Source: Kibdelosporangium aridum (GTDB lineage: Bacteria; Actinomycetota; Actinomycetes; Mycobacteriales; Pseudonocardiaceae). From it: a stretch of DNA of 64,000 bases. The notes beneath the pieces are model-generated. The model saw nothing but the letters and a program-made list of their open reading frames with translations, did no database searches and was not told the DNA's origin. Each line of letters starts with the position of its first letter. The first letter of the stretch is position 1. A program made the translations under genes and the position numbers. The stretch is taken from the NCBI RefSeq assembly GCF_900176515.1, contig NZ_FWXV01000002.1, forward strand, positions 1,488,001 to 1,552,000, written 5' to 3'. Positions 1 to 7,717 of this stretch are shown piece after piece.

Positions 1-2
1 TG

Positions 3-170
3 TTGGTGCCGGTGTGGGACCTGGACAACGAGATGCACGCGCGCGAGTGGGAGCAGCCGGTCGCCGAACTCGGTGCGCGGCTGACAGAAGCTCTCGTGGA
101 CAAGCCGCTGACCAGCGAAGAGCGTCGCGCCCGGGACGGGCTGATCGGCCGGCAGGTCACGATCCGGTGA
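3..170 (+). CDS. DUF5926-family protein, C-terminal fragment
   Basis: This frame is open from the window edge and encodes about 55 residues. They include VPVWDLDNEMHA, a charged helix, and the tail SEERRARDGLIGRQVTIR. The VPVWDL start and RRARxGLxxRQVT tail match my memory of the C-terminus of the actinobacterial DUF5926 family, whose members carry an N-terminal SEC-C-like metal-binding motif. The function is unknown and the N-terminus lies outside the window. Its TGA overlaps the GTG start of the DUF952 gene (GTGA), so the two are probably translationally coupled. The family call rests on a short tail and is tentative. Confidence 0.6.
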   Translation: MVPVWDLDNEMHAREWEQPVAELGARLTEALVDKPLTSEERRARDGLIGRQVTIR

Positions 171-511
171 TCCTGCACATGTGTGGCCGGGACGAATGGC
201 CACCGCAAGACGTGTACCGGCCGGAGTCGCTGCACGTCGAAGGCTTTGTGCACTGCTCGGATTTCGGCACCGTGCACCTGCCGGCGAACCTGCTGTTCAG
301 CGGGCGGACGGATCTGGTGCTGCTGGTGATCGACCCGGCTCGGCTGGACGCTCCAGTGAGGTGGGAGCGTCCAGTCGTCGGACCGCCTGACGGACCGTGG
401 TTCCCGCACGTGTACGGCCCGATCAACAAAGACGCGGTGGTCGACGTCGTCGACTTCCCGCCAGGCCCGGACGGGATTTTCGCGCTACCCGCGGCGCTGG
501 CGAACCCGTGA
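167..511 (+). CDS. DUF952 domain protein
   Basis: A 114-residue soluble protein with the DUF952 pattern: an N-terminal ILHMCGRDEW segment, GFVHCSDF in the middle and FPHVYGPINKDAVV near the end. DUF952 proteins are small and of unknown biochemical role. GTG is chosen as start because it overlaps the stop of the preceding gene by 4 bp and begins exactly at the conserved domain edge. The frame runs open further upstream, but that part is a shadow of the DUF5926 gene. Confidence 0.8.
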   Translation: MILHMCGRDEWPPQDVYRPESLHVEGFVHCSDFGTVHLPANLLFSGRTDLVLLVIDPARLDAPVRWERPVVGPPDGPWFPHVYGPINKDAVVDVVDFPPGPDGIFALPAALANP

Positions 512-521
512 TGGAACTCGA

Positions 522-550
522 GGCAACCCCTGCACAGCCTTGGGCGTGTC
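522..550 (+). promoter_or_regulatory. Candidate ECF-type promoter of the SigE-family sigma gene
   Basis: GGCAACC (522-528) is followed after 16 nt by CGTGTC (545-550). The AAC-containing -35 and CGT-containing -10 at this spacing fit the general ECF promoter pattern. Autoregulation of the downstream sigma gene is inference. Confidence 0.4.
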
Positions 551-601
551 CTGCGTGTGACGGTGGGAATGCTCAACCCCGAACTGGGGGAGAGCTACGC
601 C

Positions 602-1087
602 GTGGATGACTTCGGCGAGTTCGTCCGGGCTGCCCTGCCCGGGCTGCTCCGCTACGGCCACGCGCTCACCGGCAATCCACATGACGCGGCTGACTTGGTG
701 CAGACCGTGCTGGAGAAGATCGGTTCGAGGTGGGCGCGTGTCGTCAAGAACACCGGAGACCCGCTCGCCTACACCCGCCGCGCCATGGCGAACACGCACA
801 TCAGCAAGTGGCGCCGGACGCGGAAGGAAAACCTTGTCGCCGATCTGCCTGACATCGCGGCGGTGGCGGCGCGGGATCCTTTTGACAACGAGCCCCTCTG
901 GCAGGCACTGCGTGCACTGCCGCCAAGGCAACGTGCGGTAATAGTGCTGCGCTACTACGAAGGTCTCTCGGAGGCGGAGATCGCCACAACCCTCGGAGTG
1001 AGCGCGGGGACGGTGAAGAGCCAGGCGAGCAAGGCGATGGCGACCTTGCGGACACGCCTGCAGGCGACGGAAGAAGGGAGGTGTTGA
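602..1087 (+). CDS. SigE-family ECF RNA polymerase sigma factor
   Basis: A 161-residue sigma-70 family protein. Region 2 spans roughly residues 5-70 (GHALTGNPHDAADLVQTVLE, then a WRRTRKE segment). Region 4 spans about 100-152 (LPPRQRAVIVLRYYEGLSE, then a helix-turn-helix ending GTVKSQASKAMATLR). This compact layout is typical of the actinobacterial SigE family, in which a small membrane or secreted partner gene usually follows. GTG at 602 is preferred over GTG 557 because a GGGGGAG ribosome-binding site lies about 10 nt upstream and the product then begins like its relatives (MDDFGEFV). The stop is one base before the ATG of the membrane partner. Confidence 0.88.
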   Translation: MDDFGEFVRAALPGLLRYGHALTGNPHDAADLVQTVLEKIGSRWARVVKNTGDPLAYTRRAMANTHISKWRRTRKENLVADLPDIAAVAARDPFDNEPLWQALRALPPRQRAVIVLRYYEGLSEAEIATTLGVSAGTVKSQASKAMATLRTRLQATEEGRC

Positions 1088-1088
1088 G

Positions 1089-1877
1089 ATGGATCTGGAA
1101 GACGAGCTGAACCGCTTGTTCAAAGACGAGCGACTGGACATGCGCGTCGCACCCGACGCCGAGACACATGTTGTCGCGGGGGCCAAGCGGGTAAAGCGCC
1201 GTCGCGTCGCGATGATGTCCGCGGCCGGCGTACTCAGCGCGGCAGTGCTCGCAGGCGGTGCCTTCGTCCTGGCCCAACCAAGCCCGCAGTCGAGCCAGAT
1301 AGCCAACCAACCCACCGATCTTCCAGTCGACAACCCGTCGTCGCCATCGGAGGCACCTCCGTCGTCGGCGACAACGGAACAGTCCACCCTGCCCGCCGCA
1401 CCCCCGAACACAAGCAGGCCGGTCGAACCAGCCCCGGGAACTGTCCGTAACCCACCGAAGACGACTTCGACCACCGTGCCGCCAATCGCCCCCGCGGCAA
1501 CCTTGGGACCAAACGGTTTCGGAAACATGCGCCTCGGCATGACCGAGGAAGAACTCCTCGCCACCGGCCAGGTGCAAGGAACCCAGAAACCACCAACAAC
1601 CGGCTGCACGTCGTACACGACGAAAACGGCGGGCGGAACCGTCTGGGTATCACCGGACAGCGGGGTAGTCGCCTTCGTTTTCCGATCCGGTGTCGCCACA
1701 CCGGAACGAGTCGGAATCGGCTCGACACTGGAAGCGGTGAAGGCCACTTACCCCGACTTCAGCGGCAACTCGGCCAAGGTGCCCGGAAACGCGTCGGCGA
1801 AATACCAATTCTCGATCACAGGCGGCAAAGTCTCCGGCCTCAACCTGCTCGCCGCCCAACAGGACTGCGTCAGTTAG
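1089..1877 (+). CDS. Single-pass membrane protein paired with the SigE-family sigma factor
   Basis: A 262-residue protein with a charged cytoplasmic N-terminus (about 1-38, ending KRVKRRR), one hydrophobic segment (about 40-62), a long Ser/Thr/Pro linker (about 63-138), and a folded extracytoplasmic domain with two cysteines. That domain contains GFGNMRLGMTEEELLATG and a matching IGSTLEAVKATYP motif. Position directly after the sigma gene and the in-to-out topology suggest a regulator or sensor. No zinc-binding anti-sigma (HxxxCxxC) motif is visible, so anti-sigma function is inference. The C-terminal domain may bind a cell-envelope ligand. Confidence 0.65.
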   Translation: MDLEDELNRLFKDERLDMRVAPDAETHVVAGAKRVKRRRVAMMSAAGVLSAAVLAGGAFVLAQPSPQSSQIANQPTDLPVDNPSSPSEAPPSSATTEQSTLPAAPPNTSRPVEPAPGTVRNPPKTTSTTVPPIAPAATLGPNGFGNMRLGMTEEELLATGQVQGTQKPPTTGCTSYTTKTAGGTVWVSPDSGVVAFVFRSGVATPERVGIGSTLEAVKATYPDFSGNSAKVPGNASAKYQFSITGGKVSGLNLLAAQQDCVS

Positions 1878-2002
1878 CCGATTCGGCGCTATCCGGGCAC
1901 TCTCCCAACCTCGTAACGTGCTGACTCGGTTGCGGAACGTATCGACGTGCGCACGCGTCGAAGTTTCGCGACCAGCAGTTCACCCAGGGGAGAGGGGAAC
2001 TC

Positions 2003-2293
2003 ATGTCCAACGAGGGCTTCAAGATCGACCTCGACGAGGCCGAAATCACCGCCAGCAGGACATTGCCCAGGGCGGTCGAGCACCTGCGCCAGCCAGTGCA
2101 AACCTTGATGGCAAACGAAAGCCTCAAAGGAACCGGCAGTTTCGACGCGGCCGACCGGCTGGAACCGGCATATCACCACTGGGGTGACATGCACGCTCGG
2201 CGCCTGCGACTCGCTTGCGATGTCCTGGAAGCCAACGCCGCCGCGTTGCGCGAGATCATCAAACTGTACCGGCGCGCCGACGGGCGGCTATAG
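2003..2293 (+). CDS. ESX/WXG100-like small helical protein
   Basis: A 96-residue, almost entirely helical acidic/basic protein with no signal peptide. ATG follows the purine-rich GGGGAGAGGGGAAC. Size and helix pattern resemble the ESX-secretion-associated proteins found as first genes of WXG cassettes, but the classical central WXG is absent; only a YHHWGDMHARR turn occurs. It sits 2 bp from a larger protein carrying a WKGRG turn and is followed by a DUF3558 lipoprotein. It may be a chaperone or partner of the larger protein. Assignment is by context. Confidence 0.55.
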   Translation: MSNEGFKIDLDEAEITASRTLPRAVEHLRQPVQTLMANESLKGTGSFDAADRLEPAYHHWGDMHARRLRLACDVLEANAAALREIIKLYRRADGRL

Positions 2294-2295
2294 CC

Positions 2296-3240
2296 ATGGG
2301 CGCCTGGAGATCCGACCAAACAATCGAGCAGATAACCGATCACCTGCAGGCGACATTCGTCTGGCTGAAGGACGACGAGTGGTTCAGTTCCGGCTATCCA
2401 CGCGAGCACGTCGAGCGCGTCGATGTCGACATGAAGATCGTCCTGAGCCTTGACCCGCAGAAACTCGAGGACGAGTACGACCGGCTGAACGAGGTCGCGA
2501 TGGCCGTTGGCTACAACTACCCGGCCATTACCGATATCAGGGCGAGCGTGCGGAATCTGGCTGATTGGAAGGGCCGTGGCGCCGATGCGTTCAAGGCCCA
2601 GATCGAGATGATGGAGCTCTTCTGCGAGGAGCAGCAGACCATGTTGCTCCAAGGGATGCAGTGTCTGGCAGCGGCTTATGCGGCCGCTGTGGAGACCCGG
2701 GACGTTTACTACAACCTGGTGATGGCCACTGAAGCGGCCGCCCGCAACGCGAAGGACAAAGCCAGGAAAGAGGACACCAAGTTCGCGTGGGCGGCGGTGT
2801 TCGATGTTGCCGATGGTGTGCTGTCTGCTGGTTCAGGTGGGCTGCTGGGAACGTCGATCGGGGTCGTCGTCCAGGTCGCGAAGGACTACACGCAACGAGT
2901 CATCGAAGGCGACGATTCCGATCAGGTGATGGAGAACTATCGGCGCCAGGCGGACGAACTGTTCCAGTCATTGGGGCACTCCCTCAACAAGATCACCAGT
3001 ACCCTGACCGATCAGTCGGTTCGTGCTGAGAAGCCCAGCCCAATGCATGCACCGTTGCCCGCTATGTGCGACGTCAAGGGCGCCGCGTTCAGCTACGAGT
3101 ACTTCTACAACGATCTGCTGCGCAGCGGGCCAGTCGTTGGAATCGTGGCTGATGAACACCGGAAATACATTGAGGAGAAGCGGGCTGAAGCCGAACGCGA
3201 GAGCAAGATCAGCCGACGACTCGGCGGGAGAGCGGTGTGA
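2296..3240 (+). CDS. WXG-like protein with long C-terminal helical region
   Basis: A 314-residue protein without an N-terminal signal. Residues 1-70 are acidic and helical. A WKGRGADAFKAQ turn near residue 97 separates two long amphipathic helices, as in WXG/LXG-type ESX substrates. A glycine-rich hydrophobic patch follows (GVLSAGSGGLLGTSIGVVV, near 180-200), then helices to the C-terminus. ATG at 2296 is chosen because it lies just after the stop of the preceding small gene; the open frame extends upstream only as overlap. No toxin motif is recognisable. It could be a secreted effector, a scaffold or a structural ESX substrate. Confidence 0.6.
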   Translation: MGAWRSDQTIEQITDHLQATFVWLKDDEWFSSGYPREHVERVDVDMKIVLSLDPQKLEDEYDRLNEVAMAVGYNYPAITDIRASVRNLADWKGRGADAFKAQIEMMELFCEEQQTMLLQGMQCLAAAYAAAVETRDVYYNLVMATEAAARNAKDKARKEDTKFAWAAVFDVADGVLSAGSGGLLGTSIGVVVQVAKDYTQRVIEGDDSDQVMENYRRQADELFQSLGHSLNKITSTLTDQSVRAEKPSPMHAPLPAMCDVKGAAFSYEYFYNDLLRSGPVVGIVADEHRKYIEEKRAEAERESKISRRLGGRAV

Positions 3241-3818
3241 AACTTCTACCGAACGGGCTTCTGCTGGGGATCGCGGCGTTGTTCCTGCTTGCGGGGTGTT
3301 CCGGGGCACCGCCCGAGAAGCCGCCGGATTCCCCACCCGCTACTTCCATTCCCGCACCAACGCCTCGTGGGCTTCCCACCAGCCCGCCGCCGATTCCTCT
3401 CCCATTGGATGCGAGCAGGTACCGCGACAGGCCGTGCGATCTGTTCACCGACGAACAAGTGCAAGCTCTCGGCTATCCGCCGATCAAGCGTCCCGGTGTG
3501 CTGCCCGGGCAGTCCTATTGCGCGCGGCACGATGAGTCGAACCTGGATCTCCACTTCTCCATCTGGTACCGGCACGACGGCACCGATCGGTTCGCGAAGG
3601 TCCATCGCCGCGAGGAAGAGTGGCTCGCTGACGACGCGGCCCCGATTGCAGTCGCTGGGCAACCGGCAGCCAAGCTGCCGGGCACGCGGATGTGCAAAGT
3701 CCTCATTGGACTGTCCGCTACCGAGAGCATCGAAGTCGTCTTCGGTGACCCGAAAGTGGATTTTTGTGACCGGGCCGTCCGCATCGCTGAGACCGTTGTC
3801 CGCAACGTGCGGGGGTGA
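3237..3818 (+). CDS. DUF3558 family lipoprotein
   Basis: A 193-residue predicted lipoprotein. Its signal peptide ends in LLAGC with the lipid-attachment cysteine at residue 21. A Pro-rich linker (about 24-58) follows, then a DUF3558-type domain with PCDLFTDEQVQALG and two further cysteines (SYCARH and FCDRAV). The family is abundant in actinomycetes and of unknown function. The GTG start overlaps the previous stop by 4 bp, so it belongs to the ESX-like cassette and may act at the outer membrane face as partner or immunity-like component. Confidence 0.85.
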   Translation: MKLLPNGLLLGIAALFLLAGCSGAPPEKPPDSPPATSIPAPTPRGLPTSPPPIPLPLDASRYRDRPCDLFTDEQVQALGYPPIKRPGVLPGQSYCARHDESNLDLHFSIWYRHDGTDRFAKVHRREEEWLADDAAPIAVAGQPAAKLPGTRMCKVLIGLSATESIEVVFGDPKVDFCDRAVRIAETVVRNVRG

Positions 3819-3840
3819 CCCGGTCACCTGAGGGGCCTGC

Positions 3841-4371
3841 TTACAGCGAGCCGCCTGCTGCGCGGGGTGCGCCGGAGTCGCTGCCGCTGTCGCCGACCGA
3901 TTCGCGGGCCATGAAGGTCTCCACGTCGAACAGGTTGCCGTTGCTGCGCTTGACGACGTTGAGCAGCGTCGACATCTGCGCGACCTCTTCCACCTGCTCC
4001 TTGAGGAACCACTGCATGAACTGCTCGCCCTTGTAGTCGTCCTCGTCGCGGGCGGCCTTGGCCAGGCCGATCACCTCGTCGGTGACCTGCCGTTCCTGGT
4101 TGAGGGCCAGCTCGATCAGCTCGGCCGCCTCGGCGAAGTCGTTGCGCACCTCGTCGATGCCGGGGATGGCCACCTTGATGTCGTTGTCCAGCAGGTACTG
4201 CACGATCATCATCGCGTGGTTACGCTCTTCCAGCGCCTGGTGGTAGAAGTGCTTGGCCAGCTGCGGGAGGTCCTGGTCGTCGAACCACACCGCCACCGCG
4301 ATGTACTGCTGGGAAGCCGTGAACTCGTTGCGGATCTGCTGCTGCAGCAGCTGATGGAACTTGCTGGTCAT
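3841..4371 (-). CDS. Ferritin (bacterial non-heme ferritin)
   Basis: A 176-residue four-helix ferritin that would store iron as a 24-mer shell. Ferroxidase residues are visible: E16 (RNEFTAS), E49 and H52 (LEERNH), a glutamate in NQERQVTDEV and a glutamine in GEQFMQWF. There is no heme-ligand methionine typical of bacterioferritin. The C-terminal 25 residues are a Gly/Ser/Ala tail. The start ATG lies 6 nt after a TACCGT -10 hexamer, predicting a leaderless transcript. Two IdeR-like boxes lie upstream, matching the iron-activated control of mycobacterial bfrB. Confidence 0.92.
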   Translation of the reverse strand: MTSKFHQLLQQQIRNEFTASQQYIAVAVWFDDQDLPQLAKHFYHQALEERNHAMMIVQYLLDNDIKVAIPGIDEVRNDFAEAAELIELALNQERQVTDEVIGLAKAARDEDDYKGEQFMQWFLKEQVEEVAQMSTLLNVVKRSNGNLFDVETFMARESVGDSGSDSGAPRAAGGSL

Positions 4372-4377
4372 ATTTCC

Positions 4378-4406
4378 ACGGTAACGCCATCACCCATTAG
4401 AGGCAA
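4378..4406 (-). promoter_or_regulatory. Ferritin promoter
   Basis: On the minus strand TTGCCT (4401-4406) and TACCGT (4378-4383) are separated by 17 bp. The -10 ends 6 nt before the ATG, so transcription should begin at or next to the A of the start codon. Confidence 0.6.
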
Positions 4407-4441
4407 AATAATGTGGCGAAAACCAACCGATTGTGCCGCTT

Positions 4442-4460
4442 TTAGGAAAGCCTAACTGAA
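4442..4460. promoter_or_regulatory. IdeR/DtxR-like iron box (proximal)
   Basis: TTAGGAAAGCCTAACTGAA agrees with the 19-bp consensus TTAGGTTAGGCTAACCTAA at 14 positions. It is centred about 80 bp upstream of the predicted ferritin transcription start, a position compatible with activation by iron-bound IdeR. Confidence 0.65.
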
Positions 4461-4477
4461 AATAAGGATGCCCTATT

Positions 4478-4496
4478 TCAGGTTAGGCATTCCTAA
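4478..4496. promoter_or_regulatory. IdeR/DtxR-like iron box (distal)
   Basis: TCAGGTTAGGCATTCCTAA agrees with the 19-bp IdeR consensus at 15 positions. It is nearly the reverse complement of the proximal box, so the pair can also form a stem-loop immediately after the arginine deiminase stop codon. Confidence 0.65.
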
Positions 4497-4501
4497 ATTC
4501 T

Positions 4502-5722
4502 CTACAGCGAGTCGCGGTTGATCGGGCACGACATGCAGCGTGGCCCGCCCCGCCCCGAGCCCAGCTCAGAGCCGCTGATGGCGAGGACCTCGATGCCGGC
4601 CTCCTCTAGTCTCGCATTGGTTTCCACGTTCCGCTCGTACGCCACGACAACGCCCGGAGCGAGCGCCAAGGTGTTGTTGCCGTCGTCCCATTGCTCGCGC
4701 TCGGCGGTGACGGAGTCCAAGCCGGTGTCAATGACGCGAAGTCGGTCGATTCCCATTGCCTCGGCGGCGGCCGACAAGAAAGGCACGGGGCCGGATGCGA
4801 CAACTCCGCCGGAACCGTCGGACTGCATGGGATACGCGACCAACGTGTCCCGTACGGCTGGGTACATCACGACCGCGTCCCGGTCGACCATCGTGCACAC
4901 GGTGTCGAGGTGCATGGTCGCGCGGTCCTGCGCGATCGGTACGGCGAGCACGGTGTGCGCGAGGCCGTCGTTGAAAGCGGACCGTGCAAGGGACTCCGCA
5001 CCCGCGGGCGTCGTGCGCTCGCCGACGCCGATGGCGAGAACGCCGGGCGCGAGCAGCAGAACGTCGCCGCCCTCAACCGGGGCCGAGTGCGCGCCATAAG
5101 CACGCCCGGACAACCGGAAGCGCGGGTGGTACGCGTAAACCAGGTCCAGCACAGAGGTTTCCCGCACGCGCGCGGGCATCGCGAGCGAGGCGATGGCGAC
5201 GCGGTCACCGATCCACACCGACGAGTCACGGCTGAACAGCAGGTTCGGCAGCGGGTCGATGGCGAAGTCATGCGGCGAATGCATCCGCCGGACCAGCGAA
5301 GCGCCCTCGGCGACAGGCAGTTCCTCGAAGGTCATCCCCGCGGTGAGCACGTGCGCGAGGGTCTTGGCGTCCACACTGGACAGATGTGACCGCAGCGAGT
5401 CCGCGAGCTCGTATCCCAGACGGCGTTCGTCGACGGCGGTCAGCACACCAGTCGTACGGGCCCGGCTGTCCTCCAGCGCCTTGCCCAGGACGTCCGCCAG
5501 CAACATCACCTCGACGCCACGGCCGGCGAGAACTTCCGCGAAAGCGTCGTGCTCCTCCTGCGCGCGGTCCACCCAAGGGATACCGTCGAAGAGCAGCTTG
5601 TCGTTGTTGCGCGGGGTGAGCCGCTTGAGCTCGGCGCCTGGCCGGTGCAGTAGCACCGAACGAAGCGTGCCTACCTCACTGTCAACGCGGGGCTGTGCCT
5701 GGACTCGCACCTCTGTGGTCAC
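4502..5722 (-). CDS. arcA: Arginine deiminase
   Basis: A 406-residue arginine deiminase (arginine to citrulline plus ammonia), cytosolic and full length. Recognisable motifs are FSRDSS, the MHLDT segment carrying the catalytic histidine, EGGDVL, and the C-terminal RCMSCP with C396 as the nucleophile. The start is GTG; a TAAGCT -10-like hexamer lies 8 nt upstream. No ornithine carbamoyltransferase, carbamate kinase or antiporter gene flanks it, so this is a lone arcA rather than an arcABCD operon. Its 3' end abuts the iron-box inverted repeat upstream of ferritin. Confidence 0.95.
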   Translation of the reverse strand: MTTEVRVQAQPRVDSEVGTLRSVLLHRPGAELKRLTPRNNDKLLFDGIPWVDRAQEEHDAFAEVLAGRGVEVMLLADVLGKALEDSRARTTGVLTAVDERRLGYELADSLRSHLSSVDAKTLAHVLTAGMTFEELPVAEGASLVRRMHSPHDFAIDPLPNLLFSRDSSVWIGDRVAIASLAMPARVRETSVLDLVYAYHPRFRLSGRAYGAHSAPVEGGDVLLLAPGVLAIGVGERTTPAGAESLARSAFNDGLAHTVLAVPIAQDRATMHLDTVCTMVDRDAVVMYPAVRDTLVAYPMQSDGSGGVVASGPVPFLSAAAEAMGIDRLRVIDTGLDSVTAEREQWDDGNNTLALAPGVVVAYERNVETNARLEEAGIEVLAISGSELGSGRGGPRCMSCPINRDSL

Positions 5723-6007
5723 GAGAACTCAGCTTAGCGGCTGGATATGTAAATCGTCGTGCTCAGGCGGCATTTCTGATCGAAACATGCGATGAAGGAG
5801 GCTTGAAACAGCGAATCGTTTCGTCAAATGAGCGGTTCGAGCGTCGTTCGTTGTGTCGGGATGATGTCAACCCGTTCGACGCAATCGGTCCGGGCAGGAA
5901 CCGGGGCGATCGCCTCGCTCGTTGCCGAGTTCGGAAGGCGCGCGGGGGGCGGCGCAGCGGGCCGGTATGGTCCCGTCGGAGTTCAGCGAAGTCGGGGAGC
6001 TGAGTCC

Positions 6008-6817
6008 ATGCGTGGTGCCGTGCTGTATGCGGCGACAGCGGCGATAGGGCTGCTGATGACCGCGGGATGCGGCGGTGGTGACGAGCCGCCCGCAGGCCCG
6101 AAACTCACCGTCGGTATCCGGTTCGACCAGCCGGGCCTGGGGATGCGAGCGCCAGACGGCGGCTACACCGGGTTCGATGTCGACGTGGCCGAGTATGTGG
6201 CCGAGCGCTTGGGCACGGACAAACGCAACATCACGTACGTCGAGGCGCGTCCCGCCGACCGGGAGGCGATGCTCGAGCAGCGGAAAGCCGACATGGTCGT
6301 GGCCACGTACTCGATCACCGAGACCCGCAGGCAGCGCGTCGACTTCGCCGGGCCTTACTTCGTGGCCGGGCAGAGTCTGTTGGTGCGCAAGACCAATTCG
6401 GACATCGACGGCCCAGAGTCGTTGAACGACAGCGACTGGCGGCTGTGCTCGGTGACCGGTTCCACGCCCGCGCAACAGGTCCAGGCGACGTACGCGCACA
6501 GCGTCACCCTTGATCAACGCAGCTCCTACCGCGAATGCGTCGAAGCTGTGCTCAACGGCGAGGTCGATGCCGTCACCACCGACGACGTGATCCTCGCCGG
6601 TTACGCGGCGCAGCAGCCGGACAAGCTGAAGGTCGTCGGCAAGCCGTTTTCCACCGAGCACTACGGCATCGGCCTGCGAAAGGGCGACAACCGCCGCGCC
6701 AAGGTGACCGAGGCCTTGCGGGCCATGCTCGCGGACGGCAGCTGGGACCGGTTTGTCCGCGACAACCTGGGTGGCTACCAAGTCTCGAGCCGACCGGAGA
6801 TTGTGGACAGTCCGTAA
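6008..6817 (+). CDS. Amino-acid ABC transporter solute-binding lipoprotein
   Basis: A 269-residue lipoprotein (lipobox LLMTAGC, cysteine 21) with a family 3 solute-binding fold: LTVGIRFDQPGLG, YTGFDVDVAEYVAERLG, and a hinge segment VVATYSITETRRQRVDFAGPY. It resembles glutamate-binding GluB-type proteins. ATG 6008 follows a GGGGAG ribosome-binding site; the open frame upstream has no signal. No permease or ATPase gene is adjacent, so it either serves a distant transporter or acts as a sensor. The 285 bp before it hold no convincing gene. Confidence 0.85.
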   Translation: MRGAVLYAATAAIGLLMTAGCGGGDEPPAGPKLTVGIRFDQPGLGMRAPDGGYTGFDVDVAEYVAERLGTDKRNITYVEARPADREAMLEQRKADMVVATYSITETRRQRVDFAGPYFVAGQSLLVRKTNSDIDGPESLNDSDWRLCSVTGSTPAQQVQATYAHSVTLDQRSSYRECVEAVLNGEVDAVTTDDVILAGYAAQQPDKLKVVGKPFSTEHYGIGLRKGDNRRAKVTEALRAMLADGSWDRFVRDNLGGYQVSSRPEIVDSP

Positions 6818-6820
6818 TCT
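6815..6820 (+). promoter_or_regulatory. -10 hexamer of leaderless dehydrogenase gene
   Basis: TAATCT ends 6 nt before the ATG of the short-chain dehydrogenase. It overlaps the stop codon of the solute-binding protein gene. Confidence 0.45.
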
Positions 6821-6826
6821 CGTGTT

Positions 6827-7717
6827 ATGGGCATTCTCGACGGCAAAGTCGTCATCGTCACGGGTGCGGGCAGGGGCATCGGTCGCGCGGAAGCGCTCGA
6901 ATGCGCTCGCCAAGGCGCCTCGGTCGTACTGGCCGAATTCGATCCATCCCCGGCCTACGACGTGGCTGACGAGATCATCACCGCAGGTGGACGGGCGATC
7001 GTCGCGTCCGGCGACGTGGCGGACACCGATTTCGTGGACCGCACGGTCGCGTCAACGGTCGAGGAGTTCGGGCGCCTCGACGCGTTGGTGAACAACGCGG
7101 GCATCCTGCGGACCAGCGAACTGGCTGACATGTCCGACGACGAGTGGGACTCGGTGATCCGCGTACACCTGCGTGGGCATTTCGTCCCGACACGCGCGGT
7201 ATGCCGTTACTGGCGTGCCAGCGGGCGACCGGGCCGGATCGTGCACACGACCTCGATCGCCGGTCTGTACGGGTTCTCCGGCCAGACGAACTACGGCAGT
7301 GCCAAAGCTGGAATCGCCGCGTTCACCGCGATTGTGGCGTCTGAGATGGAGCAGTTCGGTGTCACGTCGAACGCGATCGCCCCGATGGCGTTGACCAGGA
7401 TGACCACCGACGTCGTCGACGACGAGCACCGCGGTCGCGACGGCGAGTTCGTGTTCCTGGACGCCGGCAATGTCGCGCCGATGGTGGCGTACCTGTGCTC
7501 CGCGGACTCCGGGCACATCAGTGGCAAGGTGTTCGGCGTGCAGGGCGACAGCATCGAGATCTTCCAGCCGTTCACCTCGGTCGCCGAGATCAAGGCGGGC
7601 GGCAGGCGCTGGGATCCGGCCGAACTTGGCGACCGGGTCGGCGAGCTGTTCGAGGCGTCCGGCATCCCGGCCGGTGCCGAGAACGGCATGACGAAGATGC
7701 GCTACGGACCGTCCTAA
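6827..7717 (+). CDS. Short-chain dehydrogenase/reductase (SDR)
   Basis: A 296-residue classical SDR with the cofactor motif TGAGRGIGRA, NNAG, and the catalytic Ser/Tyr/Lys set (HTTSIAG, then YGSAK). The C-terminal extension (about 225-296) is longer than in minimal SDRs and resembles dehydrogenases acting on acyl-CoA or steroid-like substrates. The substrate cannot be told from the sequence. Its last 4 bp overlap the convergent CPBP protease gene. The start is set by the upstream TAATCT element and lacks a ribosome-binding site. Confidence 0.85.
   Translation: MGILDGKVVIVTGAGRGIGRAEALECARQGASVVLAEFDPSPAYDVADEIITAGGRAIVASGDVADTDFVDRTVASTVEEFGRLDALVNNAGILRTSELADMSDDEWDSVIRVHLRGHFVPTRAVCRYWRASGRPGRIVHTTSIAGLYGFSGQTNYGSAKAGIAAFTAIVASEMEQFGVTSNAIAPMALTRMTTDVVDDEHRGRDGEFVFLDAGNVAPMVAYLCSADSGHISGKVFGVQGDSIEIFQPFTSVAEIKAGGRRWDPAELGDRVGELFEASGIPAGAENGMTKMRYGPS

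Noticed and set aside
485..1747. Long minus-strand open frame of 420 codons over the sigma factor and membrane partner genes
   Set aside because: Antisense to two well-supported genes, low-complexity composition, no family motif; a GC-driven shadow frame.
3814..3828. GGTGAC-CCG-GTCACC hairpin between the lipoprotein and ferritin genes as terminator
   Set aside because: Stem of 6 bp with a 3-nt loop overlapping the stop codon; not convincing without data.
5795..5805. AAGGAGG followed by TTG as a possible small gene between arcA and the binding protein
   Set aside because: Only one base separates the site from TTG and the encoded 67 residues look random; no other start is at suitable distance.
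5867..6913. 348-codon minus-strand frame over the solute-binding lipoprotein
   Set aside because: The plus strand has a lipobox, a ribosome-binding site and family-3 binding-protein motifs.
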